A stretch of 64,000 bases of DNA, taken from the NCBI RefSeq assembly GCF_014196495.1, contig NZ_JACIDT010000011.1:93046-157045 (forward strand). The letters run 5' to 3'. The DNA is from Sphingobium jiangsuense (GTDB taxonomy: Bacteria > Pseudomonadota > Alphaproteobacteria > Sphingomonadales > Sphingomonadaceae). How positions within the stretch are numbered: the first letter of the stretch is position 1; every line of letters begins with the position of its first letter. Shown one piece after another: positions 42,537 to 49,575 of the stretch. The notes beneath the pieces were generated by a model. The model worked only from the letters and a program-made list of their open reading frames with translations, was not told the DNA's origin and made no database searches. The position numbers and the translations under genes are program-made.

Positions 42537-44249
42537 TTGGGTTTCGATAATGCGGTGGAGTCGATCGGCGCGCATCTGGCGGCGCTTCCCGGCTGGGATC
42601 GGCTGAATGAACTGATGCCGGATGCCGGGCTGGACGAGGCGACGGTCGGCGAAATCCTCTCCGCCGCAGGCGTCTTCGCGCAGGAGGTGATCGAGCCATT
42701 CGGCCGCGCCGCCGATGCCGCCGGGTGCCGGATGGAAGAGGGCCGGGTACGCACCGCGCCGGGGCACAAGGCGGTGTGGGACGCTTTTGTCGAGGGCGGC
42801 TGGCCGACGCTCAACGCGCCTGCCGAATTCGGCGGCGCGGGCCTGCCGCTGGTGCTGCACAGCGCCTGCGAGGAGCTGTTCAACCGCGCTTCGCCTGCCT
42901 TCGGCATGCTGGCGACGTCCTCGCGCTGCGCCGCGCGGCTGCTGGAGGATCATGCCGACGAGGCGATGAAGGCGGAATGGCTGGCGCCGATCGTCTCCGG
43001 CCAATGGGGCGCGACCATCTGCATTTCGGAGGCCGACGCCGGGTCCGACGTCGCGCGCATCCGCACCGTCGCCCGGCCGGGCGAGGACGGCTGGTGGCGC
43101 GTCACCGGCGAGAAGATGTGGATTACCTTCGGCGATCAGGACCTGACCGGCCGGATCGGCCATATGCTGCTCGCCCGCACGCCCGACGCCCCGCCGGGGA
43201 CGCGGGGGCTCAGCCTGTTCCTCGTGCCGTCCGCCATCGATGGTCAGCCCAACGGCGTCGTCGTGCGCCGGATCGAGGAGAAGCTGGGCCTGCACGCCTC
43301 GCCCACCTGCTGCCTCGGTTTCGAGGAGGCGCGGGCGCAGCTGATCGGCACGCTGCATCGCGGCCTGCCGCAGCTGTTCACGATGATCATTCGCATGCGC
43401 ATCTCGGTGGGCAGTCAGGGCGCGGCGCTGGCCAATGCGGCGAGCGATCTCGCCTGGGGCTATGCGGCCGAGCGCAGGCAGGGCGGCAGGCCCGACCAGC
43501 CGCCGGTGACGATCGACCATCATGCCGATGTGCGGCGCCAGCTGATGGAGCTGGCCGCGCGGGGCGAGGTGGTGCGCGGGCTGACGCTGCTGGTGTCGCT
43601 GCTGACCGATCTGGCCGACCGGGAGGAGGATGCGGCGGCGCGGGCGGAGGCCGGCGCGCTGCTCGGCTGGCTGCTGCCGATCACCAAGAATTTCGCCGCC
43701 GAGGCTGCCTTCGCCTCCGCCAGTGAGGCGATTCAGGTGCTGGGCGGCGCGGGCTATACCCGCGAATGGGCGGCGGAGCAGCATCTGCGTGATGCCCGCG
43801 TGCTGTCCATCTATGAAGGGACGAGCGGGATGCAGGCGCAGGACCTGCTGTACCGCCGCCTGCTGCGCGACGAGACGGGCGCGCTCGACGCCTTCGTTCG
43901 CGCCGCGCGCGCGGACATCGCCGCCTCGCCCGACGCCGCTTCCGCCGCGTCGCTGGAGGAGGCGGTCGCCGAATTGCTGCGCGTGTCGGGCTGGATGAAG
44001 GAGGCCGCGCCCGCCGATGCGGAGGCGGGCGCCTATGCCTATCTGCAACTGGCCTCGCTCGCCGCCACCGGCTGGGTCGCGCTGCGGCTGGCGGGGCTGT
44101 CGGGCGACCCGGCGGGCGATCCGGTGCGCGAGCGGCTGGCGGCGCGCGGGCGCTATTGGCTCCGCACCCTGCCCGCGCGGGCGGCGCTGGAAGCGCGCAG
44201 GGCGAGCGCGGGCGCGGCGCTGCTGGACGATTTCGCACGGGCGGGCTGA
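42537..44249 (+). CDS. Acyl-CoA dehydrogenase, DmdC/FadE-like
   Basis: A protein of about 570 residues with an acyl-CoA dehydrogenase core plus a C-terminal helical extension, the size of DmdC-type enzymes (580-600). WGATICISEADAGSD and WRVTGEKMWITFGD are the FAD/substrate region; IYEGTSGMQAQDLL carries the catalytic glutamate. AGGAG lies 8 bp before TTG 42537; the in-frame ATG at 42489 is an alternative without a ribosome site. Next to ferB it may dehydrogenate a dihydrocinnamoyl-CoA (for example dihydroferuloyl-CoA) to the cinnamoyl-CoA used by FerB; this is inference. Confidence 0.82.
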   Translation: MGFDNAVESIGAHLAALPGWDRLNELMPDAGLDEATVGEILSAAGVFAQEVIEPFGRAADAAGCRMEEGRVRTAPGHKAVWDAFVEGGWPTLNAPAEFGGAGLPLVLHSACEELFNRASPAFGMLATSSRCAARLLEDHADEAMKAEWLAPIVSGQWGATICISEADAGSDVARIRTVARPGEDGWWRVTGEKMWITFGDQDLTGRIGHMLLARTPDAPPGTRGLSLFLVPSAIDGQPNGVVVRRIEEKLGLHASPTCCLGFEEARAQLIGTLHRGLPQLFTMIIRMRISVGSQGAALANAASDLAWGYAAERRQGGRPDQPPVTIDHHADVRRQLMELAARGEVVRGLTLLVSLLTDLADREEDAAARAEAGALLGWLLPITKNFAAEAAFASASEAIQVLGGAGYTREWAAEQHLRDARVLSIYEGTSGMQAQDLLYRRLLRDETGALDAFVRAARADIAASPDAASAASLEEAVAELLRVSGWMKEAAPADAEAGAYAYLQLASLAATGWVALRLAGLSGDPAGDPVRERLAARGRYWLRTLPARAALEARRASAGAALLDDFARAG

Positions 44250-44313
44250 GGCTTTCCCTGACGATTCCGTTCCGCGCGGACCGCGAATTTAACAGGGGAA
44301 GCAGATTCTCACT

Positions 44314-44395
44314 CCGTTCGGGCTGAGCTTGTCGAAGCCCTGTCCTTCTTTGCTCCAAGAGAAAGGCAACCCTTCGACAGGCCCGGTCCGAACGG
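44314..44395. repeat. REP-like inverted repeat (family shared with 41480)
   Basis: The left arm CCGTTCGGGCTGAGCTTGTC and a right arm ending AGGCCCGGTCCGAACGG form the same imperfect stem as the 41480 element. Together the two flank the ferB-acyl-CoA dehydrogenase pair. It is a dispersed intergenic element, with no coding capacity and no transposase. Confidence 0.75.
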
Positions 44396-44462
44396 TTTTC
44401 CTGGGTCCGCTTCCGATCAAGCCCATGGTCCCGCCACGGGCTTTTTCCTTTTTCCCATGCCC

Positions 44463-44503
44463 TTGACAAAGCTCTCCGCCGATGGAACTATAACGATCGT
44501 TAA
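44463..44503 (+). promoter_or_regulatory. Promoter region with TAACGATCGTTA palindrome
   Basis: TTGACA (44463-44468) is followed by AACTAT at 17 bp or TATAAC at 20 bp; the perfect 12-bp palindrome TAACGATCGTTA (44491-44502) overlaps the -10 area. It lies 42 bp before the SDR gene and probably controls the SDR-flavoprotein-cytochrome operon. The same palindrome occurs at 56839. Confidence 0.65.
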
Positions 44504-44544
44504 TAAAATCAGGCGGCCGCGATGCGCGGCGCGGCAGAGGTGCG

Positions 44545-45318
44545 ATGGAACCGAGGGGCAAGAGGGCGATAATCACGGGCGGTGCATCCGGCCTGGGCGA
44601 GGCGGTAGCGCTGGCGCTCGCCGCTGCGGGCGCGCGGGTCGCGGTGCTGGATCGCCAGCGCGCGCGCCATGAGGGCCTGCTCTCCCTCCCCTGCGACATC
44701 ACGCGGGATGCCGAGGTCGAGGCCGCGATCGACAGTGCTACCGCCGCGCTGGGCGGCATCGACATCTGCGTCAATTGCGCCGGGATCGGTGGCATCGAAC
44801 CCATCGCCACGCCGGAGGGGCCGGGCGACATGGCCGCCTTTCGCCATGTGATCGACGTCAACCTGCTGGGCGCGGTCAATGTGACGCGCCTTGCCGCCCA
44901 TCGCATGATGGCGAACGCGCCCGACGGGCCGGATGGCGAGCGCGGCATCATCCTCAACGCCGTCTCCATCGCCTCGTTCGAGGGGCAGGAGGGCATGGGG
45001 CCCTATGCGGCCTCCAAGGCGGCGCTGGCGGCGCTCACGCTCGTCTGGGCGCGCGACCTTTCCCGCCACGCCATCCGCTGCATGGCGATAGCGCCCGGCT
45101 TTTTCGAAACGCCGCTGACCGCCACCATCCCCCCGGCGCTGGTCGACGAACTACTCGAAACCGTGGAGTTTCCGCGCCGTCCGGGCAGGCCGGAGGAATT
45201 CGCGGACCTCGCGCTGACGATCATCGGCAGCCCGATGCTGAACGGCGAGGTCATCCGCATGGACGGGGCCACGCGGCCCCCGGCCCGCACCCGCTGGAGC
45301 GCGGGCGGCGCCCTTTGA
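44545..45318 (+). CDS. Short-chain dehydrogenase/reductase (type 10-like)
   Basis: A 257-residue SDR. TGGASGLG binds the cofactor, and the aspartate in VLDRQRAR suggests NAD+. The shape resembles 3-hydroxyacyl-CoA dehydrogenase type 2 (HSD10): N-C-A-G instead of N-N-A-G, then NAVSIASFEGQEGMGPYAAS with catalytic Y-A-A-S-K. It could therefore act on a 3-hydroxyacyl-CoA or aryl alcohol. AGAGG precedes the ATG. It is the first gene of an operon with a VAO-type flavoprotein, cytochrome c and a Tat protein. Confidence 0.86.
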   Translation: MEPRGKRAIITGGASGLGEAVALALAAAGARVAVLDRQRARHEGLLSLPCDITRDAEVEAAIDSATAALGGIDICVNCAGIGGIEPIATPEGPGDMAAFRHVIDVNLLGAVNVTRLAAHRMMANAPDGPDGERGIILNAVSIASFEGQEGMGPYAASKAALAALTLVWARDLSRHAIRCMAIAPGFFETPLTATIPPALVDELLETVEFPRRPGRPEEFADLALTIIGSPMLNGEVIRMDGATRPPARTRWSAGGAL

Positions 45319-45332
45319 CGAAGATGTGAGAC

Positions 45333-46895
45333 ATGGCAACAGAAACCACCCCTTCCCCCATTGCCGCCGCCGCGCTGGCCGCCGCCCGCCGCAGCTTTGA
45401 AAGCCTGCTCGGCGCGCAGAACGTGTTTTTCACCGAAGAGGATCAGGCGAGCTATCAGGACAAGTTCGCCGTCCGCGACGAAGGCCATCATCCCGCTGGC
45501 GCGGTCGCGCCCGCGACGGTCGAGGAGATTCAGGGCATCGTGCGCATCGCGCGCGAGAACAAGGTGCCGCTCTGGCCGATCAGCCGGGGCAAGAATCTGG
45601 GCTATGGCGGCTCCGCGCCGGTGCTGGCGGGGTCGGTCATCCTCGACCTCTCGCGCATGCAGAAGATCGAATATGACGAGGAAAACGGCACCGTGCTGCT
45701 GGAACCGGGCGTCAGCTTCTACGATCTCTATGATTTCCTGAAGTCGAAGGGGATGAAGCACTGGCTGTCGGTGCCGGGCAACAGCTGGGGGTCGGTGGTC
45801 GGCAACGCGCTCGACCGGGGCGTCGGCTATACCCCCTATGGCGAGCACACCTCCCGCATCTGCGGCATGGAGGTGGTGATGCCCGACGCCATGGTCGTGC
45901 GCACCGGCATGGGCGCGCTCAGCAATTCGCCGACATGGCAGCTTTACCGCTACGGCTTCGGCCCGTGCTGGGACCAGCTGTTCGTCCAGTCCAATTTCGG
46001 CATCGTCACCAAGATGGGCCTGTGGCTGATGCCGGAGCCGGAATCGCTGATGGGCATGGACCTGGAATTCGACAAGCCGGAGGATCTCGGCCCGCTGATC
46101 GACGCGATCGCGCCGCTGCGGCGCGAGGGGCTGTTGCAGCAGTCGCCCACCATCGGCAACTGGCTGCGCGCCGCCGCCGTGGTGACGACGCGCGACCAGT
46201 GGACGGACAAGCCCGGCGCCCTCTCCGACGATGTGATCGCTGCGATCCGCAAGAAGTTCAACGTCGGCTGGTGGGGCGTGAGCCTGCGCCTCTACGGGCG
46301 GGAATCGGTGAACAAGGCCGCCTATGCGATCCTTGAGGAGGCGATGAACCGGCTGAAGCCGATGAGCGTCGTGCCGACCACATGGAAGCGCGGCGAGCCG
46401 CTGGAGGCGACCGGCTGGACCGGCACGCCGCTGACCTTCCCGATGCAGAACGCCAATTGGCATGGCGGGCGCGGCGGGCATATCGGCTTTTCCCCGGTGC
46501 TGCCGCAATCCGGTTCCGCCGCGATGGCGCAGTTCAGGCGCACCTATGACCGCTACAAGGAATATGGGATGGATTATCAGGCCAGCTTCGCCTTCGGCGA
46601 GCGGCACCTCATCAACGTCAACGCGATCCTGCTCGACAAGGACGACCCGGAAATGATGCAGCGCGTCGATCCGTTCATCCGCACGCTGATCGCCGATGCG
46701 AAGGCGCAGGGCTATGGCGAGTATCGCACCCATCTCGATTATATGGACGCGGTCGAGGCGACCTATGATTTCAACGGCCATGCGCTGCGCCGCCTCAACG
46801 AGCAGGTGAAGAACGCGCTGGACCCGGACGGCATATTGGCGCCGGGCAAGAGCGGCATCTGGCCCGGCCGCTATGCGAAGGAGCGTGCGGCATGA
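45333..46895 (+). CDS. VAO / 4-cresol dehydrogenase-type FAD oxidoreductase
   Basis: A 520-residue flavoprotein of the vanillyl-alcohol oxidase family, the size of PchF (p-cresol methylhydroxylase, about 521). The FAD domain has LWPISRGKNLGYGGSAPV and GNSWGSVVGNALDRGVGY; the cap domain has GGHIGFSPVL, where H383 falls at the covalent-FAD position of the family (His in VAO and eugenol oxidase, Tyr384 in PchF). Such enzymes dehydrogenate 4-alkylphenols through a quinone methide to alcohols or aldehydes. The next gene is a cytochrome c, overlapping by 4 bp, so electrons should go to cytochrome as in PchFC and eugenol hydroxylase. No export signal is visible. Confidence 0.85.
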   Translation: MATETTPSPIAAAALAAARRSFESLLGAQNVFFTEEDQASYQDKFAVRDEGHHPAGAVAPATVEEIQGIVRIARENKVPLWPISRGKNLGYGGSAPVLAGSVILDLSRMQKIEYDEENGTVLLEPGVSFYDLYDFLKSKGMKHWLSVPGNSWGSVVGNALDRGVGYTPYGEHTSRICGMEVVMPDAMVVRTGMGALSNSPTWQLYRYGFGPCWDQLFVQSNFGIVTKMGLWLMPEPESLMGMDLEFDKPEDLGPLIDAIAPLRREGLLQQSPTIGNWLRAAAVVTTRDQWTDKPGALSDDVIAAIRKKFNVGWWGVSLRLYGRESVNKAAYAILEEAMNRLKPMSVVPTTWKRGEPLEATGWTGTPLTFPMQNANWHGGRGGHIGFSPVLPQSGSAAMAQFRRTYDRYKEYGMDYQASFAFGERHLINVNAILLDKDDPEMMQRVDPFIRTLIADAKAQGYGEYRTHLDYMDAVEATYDFNGHALRRLNEQVKNALDPDGILAPGKSGIWPGRYAKERAA

Positions 46896-47311
46896 CGCAC
46901 CGGCTTTTCCTCTCCCTGGCGCTGGGCGCGGCGATGGCGCTGGCGGCCTGTTCGGGCGGCAAGGGCGATGCGCCCGCGGCGCCGAAGCGGGAAGGCCCTC
47001 CGCCGCCGCCCGCGCCGGAAACCGTCTCCTCCCGCCCCGATGCCGGGCCGGGCGAGAAGCTGTTCCTCGCCAAATGCGCGATGTGCCATGGCCCCGGCGG
47101 CATGGGCGCGGGCCTGCTCGCCCGCCGCAGCGACGAGCCGCTGCTGGAAAAGCGCACCGACCTGACGCCCGAACTGGTCATTCAGGCCGCGCGCATGGGC
47201 ATCGGCAACATGCCCGCCGTCCCGCGCGGCGAGGTGAGCGACGCCGATCTCCAGCAGATCGCGGACTATCTTTCCAAGGGCAATGCCCAGGATAACGGAG
47301 GCGCGCAATGA
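46892..47311 (+). CDS. Lipoprotein cytochrome c, electron acceptor of the flavoprotein
   Basis: A 139-residue monohaem cytochrome. Lipobox LAAC with Cys20 ends a signal peptide, so it should be a periplasm-facing lipoprotein; a proline-rich linker follows. The haem site is C62-A-M-C65-H66 and the axial methionine is probably M107 in GIGNMPAVP. Stop-start overlaps (ATGA) with the flavoprotein before it and the Tat protein after it show tight coupling. It is comparable to PchC or EhyA. A cytoplasm-like flavoprotein with a lipoprotein cytochrome leaves open how the flavoprotein reaches the periplasm. Confidence 0.87.
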   Translation: MTHRLFLSLALGAAMALAACSGGKGDAPAAPKREGPPPPPAPETVSSRPDAGPGEKLFLAKCAMCHGPGGMGAGLLARRSDEPLLEKRTDLTPELVIQAARMGIGNMPAVPRGEVSDADLQQIADYLSKGNAQDNGGAQ

Positions 47312-47841
47312 CCGCGATTTCCCGGCGCACTTTCGTGATGGGCGCGGCTGGCGCGGCGGCGCTGCCGCTGTTGGCGGGCGCGGGTCTTTCCGTCCCGGCG
47401 CGGGCGACGGCGGGGACGGTGCTGCTCCATGACCCCTCGCTGGCGGCGGGCCGCCGTTTCGCCGCCCATGCCGCGCGGCTGGAAGGGCGCGCGATCGCGC
47501 TGGAGGGGGACCGGATCCGTTTCATGCGCGCGCTGCTGACCGGGCAACCGGCGGCGCTCTACGGCGTCACCCGGCACAGCGACCAGCTGCTGCTGGGCGA
47601 GGTCGCGCGCGAAGCGGGCTATCGCGCCATCGCGCTCATCCAGCATCGCGCCGATGGCGGCATCACCCCGGACTGCCAGCCCGGCGCGGCGGCGATCGCC
47701 ACTGTGGCGGGCATCGCGGGCAGCCGCTGGCCGGAAGCCTTTGCCGAATTGGCGATCGGTGGCGTGGAACGCTGCGGCGCGGAGAAGGGACGGGGTGCCG
47801 TCGAGCCTGCGATGAGCTGGGTACTGACCAAGCGGGGGTGA
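47308..47841 (+). CDS. Tat-exported protein of unknown function
   Basis: A 177-residue protein with a twin-arginine signal, SRRTFVMGAAGAAALPLLAG, cleaved near ARA. I do not recognise the mature part (about 140 residues: TVLLHDPSLAAGRRFAAHAA, then RFMRALLTGQPAALYGVTRH); it has no metal or haem motif. It overlaps the cytochrome gene by 4 bp. A folded, Tat-exported partner in a PchFC-type operon could carry the signal-less flavoprotein through the Tat system or assist assembly; this is only inference. Confidence 0.7.
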   Translation: MTAISRRTFVMGAAGAAALPLLAGAGLSVPARATAGTVLLHDPSLAAGRRFAAHAARLEGRAIALEGDRIRFMRALLTGQPAALYGVTRHSDQLLLGEVAREAGYRAIALIQHRADGGITPDCQPGAAAIATVAGIAGSRWPEAFAELAIGGVERCGAEKGRGAVEPAMSWVLTKRG

Positions 47842-47895
47842 AGGGGCTGCCGCCGCGTTTTTTGGCGACAAATTAGGCAGGAAGCCGGCATCAAG

Positions 47896-48002
47896 CCCCC
47901 CTTCAGGGGAGGGTTGGGGCGGGGTCTCGCTTCGAAATCCGGCATTTGCGTCCAGCGGCGCCACCCTACCCCTCGGTCCCCTCCCCTGAAGGAGAGGGGA
48001 GG
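47896..48002. repeat. Intergenic inverted repeat, CTTCAGGGGAGGG family
   Basis: CTTCAGGGGAGGG at the left and CCCTCCCCTGAAGG near the right form an inverted repeat of about 105 bp in the 217-bp gap between convergent genes. Similar GGGAGGG/CCCTCCC elements are scattered in sphingomonad genomes. No gene is seen in it. Confidence 0.6.
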
Positions 48003-48021
48003 ATTGATGACCCAAAGAAAA

Positions 48022-48049
48022 GGCCGCCCGATCCCACGATCCGGCGGCC
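48022..48049 (-). terminator. Terminator of the SnoaL gene
   Basis: Read on the reverse strand, GGCCGCC and its complement (48043-48049 with 48022-48028) form a stem followed by TTTTCTTT, 10 bp past the stop of the reverse-strand SnoaL gene. An A-rich stretch on the other side could also allow use from the opposite direction. Confidence 0.7.
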
Positions 48050-48058
48050 CTGTCTTTT

Positions 48059-48553
48059 TCACCGCTTGATGATCAGCGACTCCGGGCGCTTGCGCGGCAC
48101 CCATTGGCCGCGGCCGGGGAAGTTCTTCAGCACCTCGCCGTCCCACAGGCGCACGGTGCGGCGGTGGAAGCGCCACTGGCCGTCCTCGCCCTTCACCGCA
48201 TGGTCGTCATACCAGCCGGTGAAGCGCAGCAGATAGGGCGGCTCGCCCTCGCATTCGGTGACGAAGGCGAAGCTGCGCATCTTGCAGCTGCCGTCCGGCT
48301 GCGGCATGAACTGGATCTGCGTCACATGATGCTGGCGGCCGGGGAAGCCCGCCGCGTTGCGATAATGTTCGGCGATGCCGCGAATGCCCTCATGCCCTTC
48401 CCAGATGTCCGGGTCGTCGAACACTTCCTCGACCATGCGGGCGTCGGGCGTGAAACAGGCGACCAGCCCCTCCACGTCGCCGGTATCCAGCGCCCAGCTA
48501 TAGGCGGCGATCAGGTCTTGCAGGGCGAGACGGTCTTCGATGGGCAGGGTCAC
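48059..48553 (-). CDS. SnoaL-like protein, candidate cofactor-free lyase/dehydratase
   Basis: A 164-residue cytoplasmic SnoaL_4-type protein: RLALQDLIAAYSWALDTGDV at the N-terminus, GIAEHYRNAAGFPGRQHHVT in the middle and WRFHRRTVRLWDGEVL near the end. The histidines of RQHHVT and RFHRRT face the pocket in this fold. The diarylpropane lyase LdpA of Novosphingobium, which removes formaldehyde from 1,2-diarylpropane-1,3-diols to give lignostilbenes, belongs to the same superfamily. A lignostilbene-type dioxygenase lies 7 kb away under a similar operator, so a related role is conceivable, not shown. It shares a control region with the divergent NmrA-like gene. Confidence 0.78.
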   Translation of the reverse strand: MTLPIEDRLALQDLIAAYSWALDTGDVEGLVACFTPDARMVEEVFDDPDIWEGHEGIRGIAEHYRNAAGFPGRQHHVTQIQFMPQPDGSCKMRSFAFVTECEGEPPYLLRFTGWYDDHAVKGEDGQWRFHRRTVRLWDGEVLKNFPGRGQWVPRKRPESLIIKR

Positions 48554-48581
48554 TTCTTATCCTCTTCCGACAGGGTGTCTA

Positions 48582-48610
48582 TTGACGCAATAGTAACAGT
48601 CGTTATTATT
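48582..48610 (+). promoter_or_regulatory. Divergent promoter with TAACAGTCGTTA site
   Basis: TTGACG (48582-48587), 16 bp, TATTAT (48604-48609) points to the NmrA-like gene. TAACAGTCGTTA (48594-48605) fills the spacer up to the -10 and belongs to the TAAC-N4-GTTA family; around it AATAGTAAC and GTTATTATT extend the inverted repeat. The divergent SnoaL gene starts 29 bp away and may be controlled from the same site. Confidence 0.65.
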
Positions 48611-48660
48611 TTCGGCAAGCCGGCGATGCAAGGGCCGGGGACATTTGACGAGAGGATGGC

Positions 48661-49575
48661 ATGGGAAAGATCATCGTAACAGGCGCGTCGGGTTCGTTCG
48701 GCCGTGCCGCCGCCGAAATGCTGCTGGAGCGGTGCGCCCCGCAGGACCTGATCTTCCTGTCGCGCACGCCCGCGAAATTGCAGGCCTTCGCCGAGCGCGG
48801 GGCACAGGTGCGCGCCGCCGATTTCGACGATCCCGCCACCCTCGCCGCCGCGATGGAAGGCGGGGAGCGCATGCTGCTCATCAGCACCGCGCGGGTCGGA
48901 TCGCGCGTCGGCCAGCATCGCAACGCGGTGGAGGCGGCGGTGGCGCAGGGCGTGCGCCACATCGTCTACACCTCGCTGATCGCCGCCGACGAGCCGGGCA
49001 ACCCCGCCATCGTCAAGCACGACCATCGCGCGACCGAGGAGATCATCGAGGCGTCGGGCGCGGAATGGACGCATCTGCGCGACAGCCAATATGCCGAGGC
49101 GATCGCGCTCGCCATGGCGATCCCGGCGATCCAGATGGGGCATAAGCCCGACAATTGCGGCGACGGCAAGGTCGGCTTCGTCAGCCGCGACGATTGCGTC
49201 GCGACGGCGGTGGGCGTGCTGACGCAGGACGGGCACGGCAACACAGCCTATACGCTGACCGGGCCGGAACTGATCTCCATCCCCGAAGCGATGGCGATGG
49301 TGACGGAGCTGTCCGGCAAGCCGATCACCGTCGAGCAGGTCGATGACGAGGGGATGATCGCCTATTTCGATTCGCTCGGCGTGCCGCGCCATGCGTCCGA
49401 CATCGTGCCCGACGGGCCGATCCCGTGGTCGAGCGACGACATGGTGACCTTCGGCCAGTCGATCCGCGAGGGCTATTTCAACCGGCTGTCCGACGCGGTC
49501 GAGCGCATCACCGGCAACAGGCCCGTGTCGCTGCGCGAGGTGATGATCCGGCACAAGGCGGCGTGGCCGCTGTGA
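48661..49575 (+). CDS. NmrA-like/atypical SDR (QOR2-type) NAD(P)-binding protein
   Basis: A 304-residue NAD(P)H-binding protein. GASGSFGRAAAEML is the nucleotide loop and FLSRTPAKLQ carries the Arg that favours NADP. VYTSLIAADEPGNP and LRDSQYAEAIALAM are typical of NmrA/QOR2 proteins, which act as quinone reductases, redox sensors or aryl ether/ketone reductases (phenylcoumaran benzylic ether reductase-like in plants). GAGAGGATGGC precedes the ATG. It overlaps the PQQ dehydrogenase start, so it is the first gene of a forward operon. The substrate is unknown. Confidence 0.8.
   Translation: MGKIIVTGASGSFGRAAAEMLLERCAPQDLIFLSRTPAKLQAFAERGAQVRAADFDDPATLAAAMEGGERMLLISTARVGSRVGQHRNAVEAAVAQGVRHIVYTSLIAADEPGNPAIVKHDHRATEEIIEASGAEWTHLRDSQYAEAIALAMAIPAIQMGHKPDNCGDGKVGFVSRDDCVATAVGVLTQDGHGNTAYTLTGPELISIPEAMAMVTELSGKPITVEQVDDEGMIAYFDSLGVPRHASDIVPDGPIPWSSDDMVTFGQSIREGYFNRLSDAVERITGNRPVSLREVMIRHKAAWPL

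Noticed and set aside
41480..44395. Composite transposon around ferB
   Set aside because: The flanking elements are short imperfect palindromes of the REP type with no transposase and no target-site duplication that I could see.
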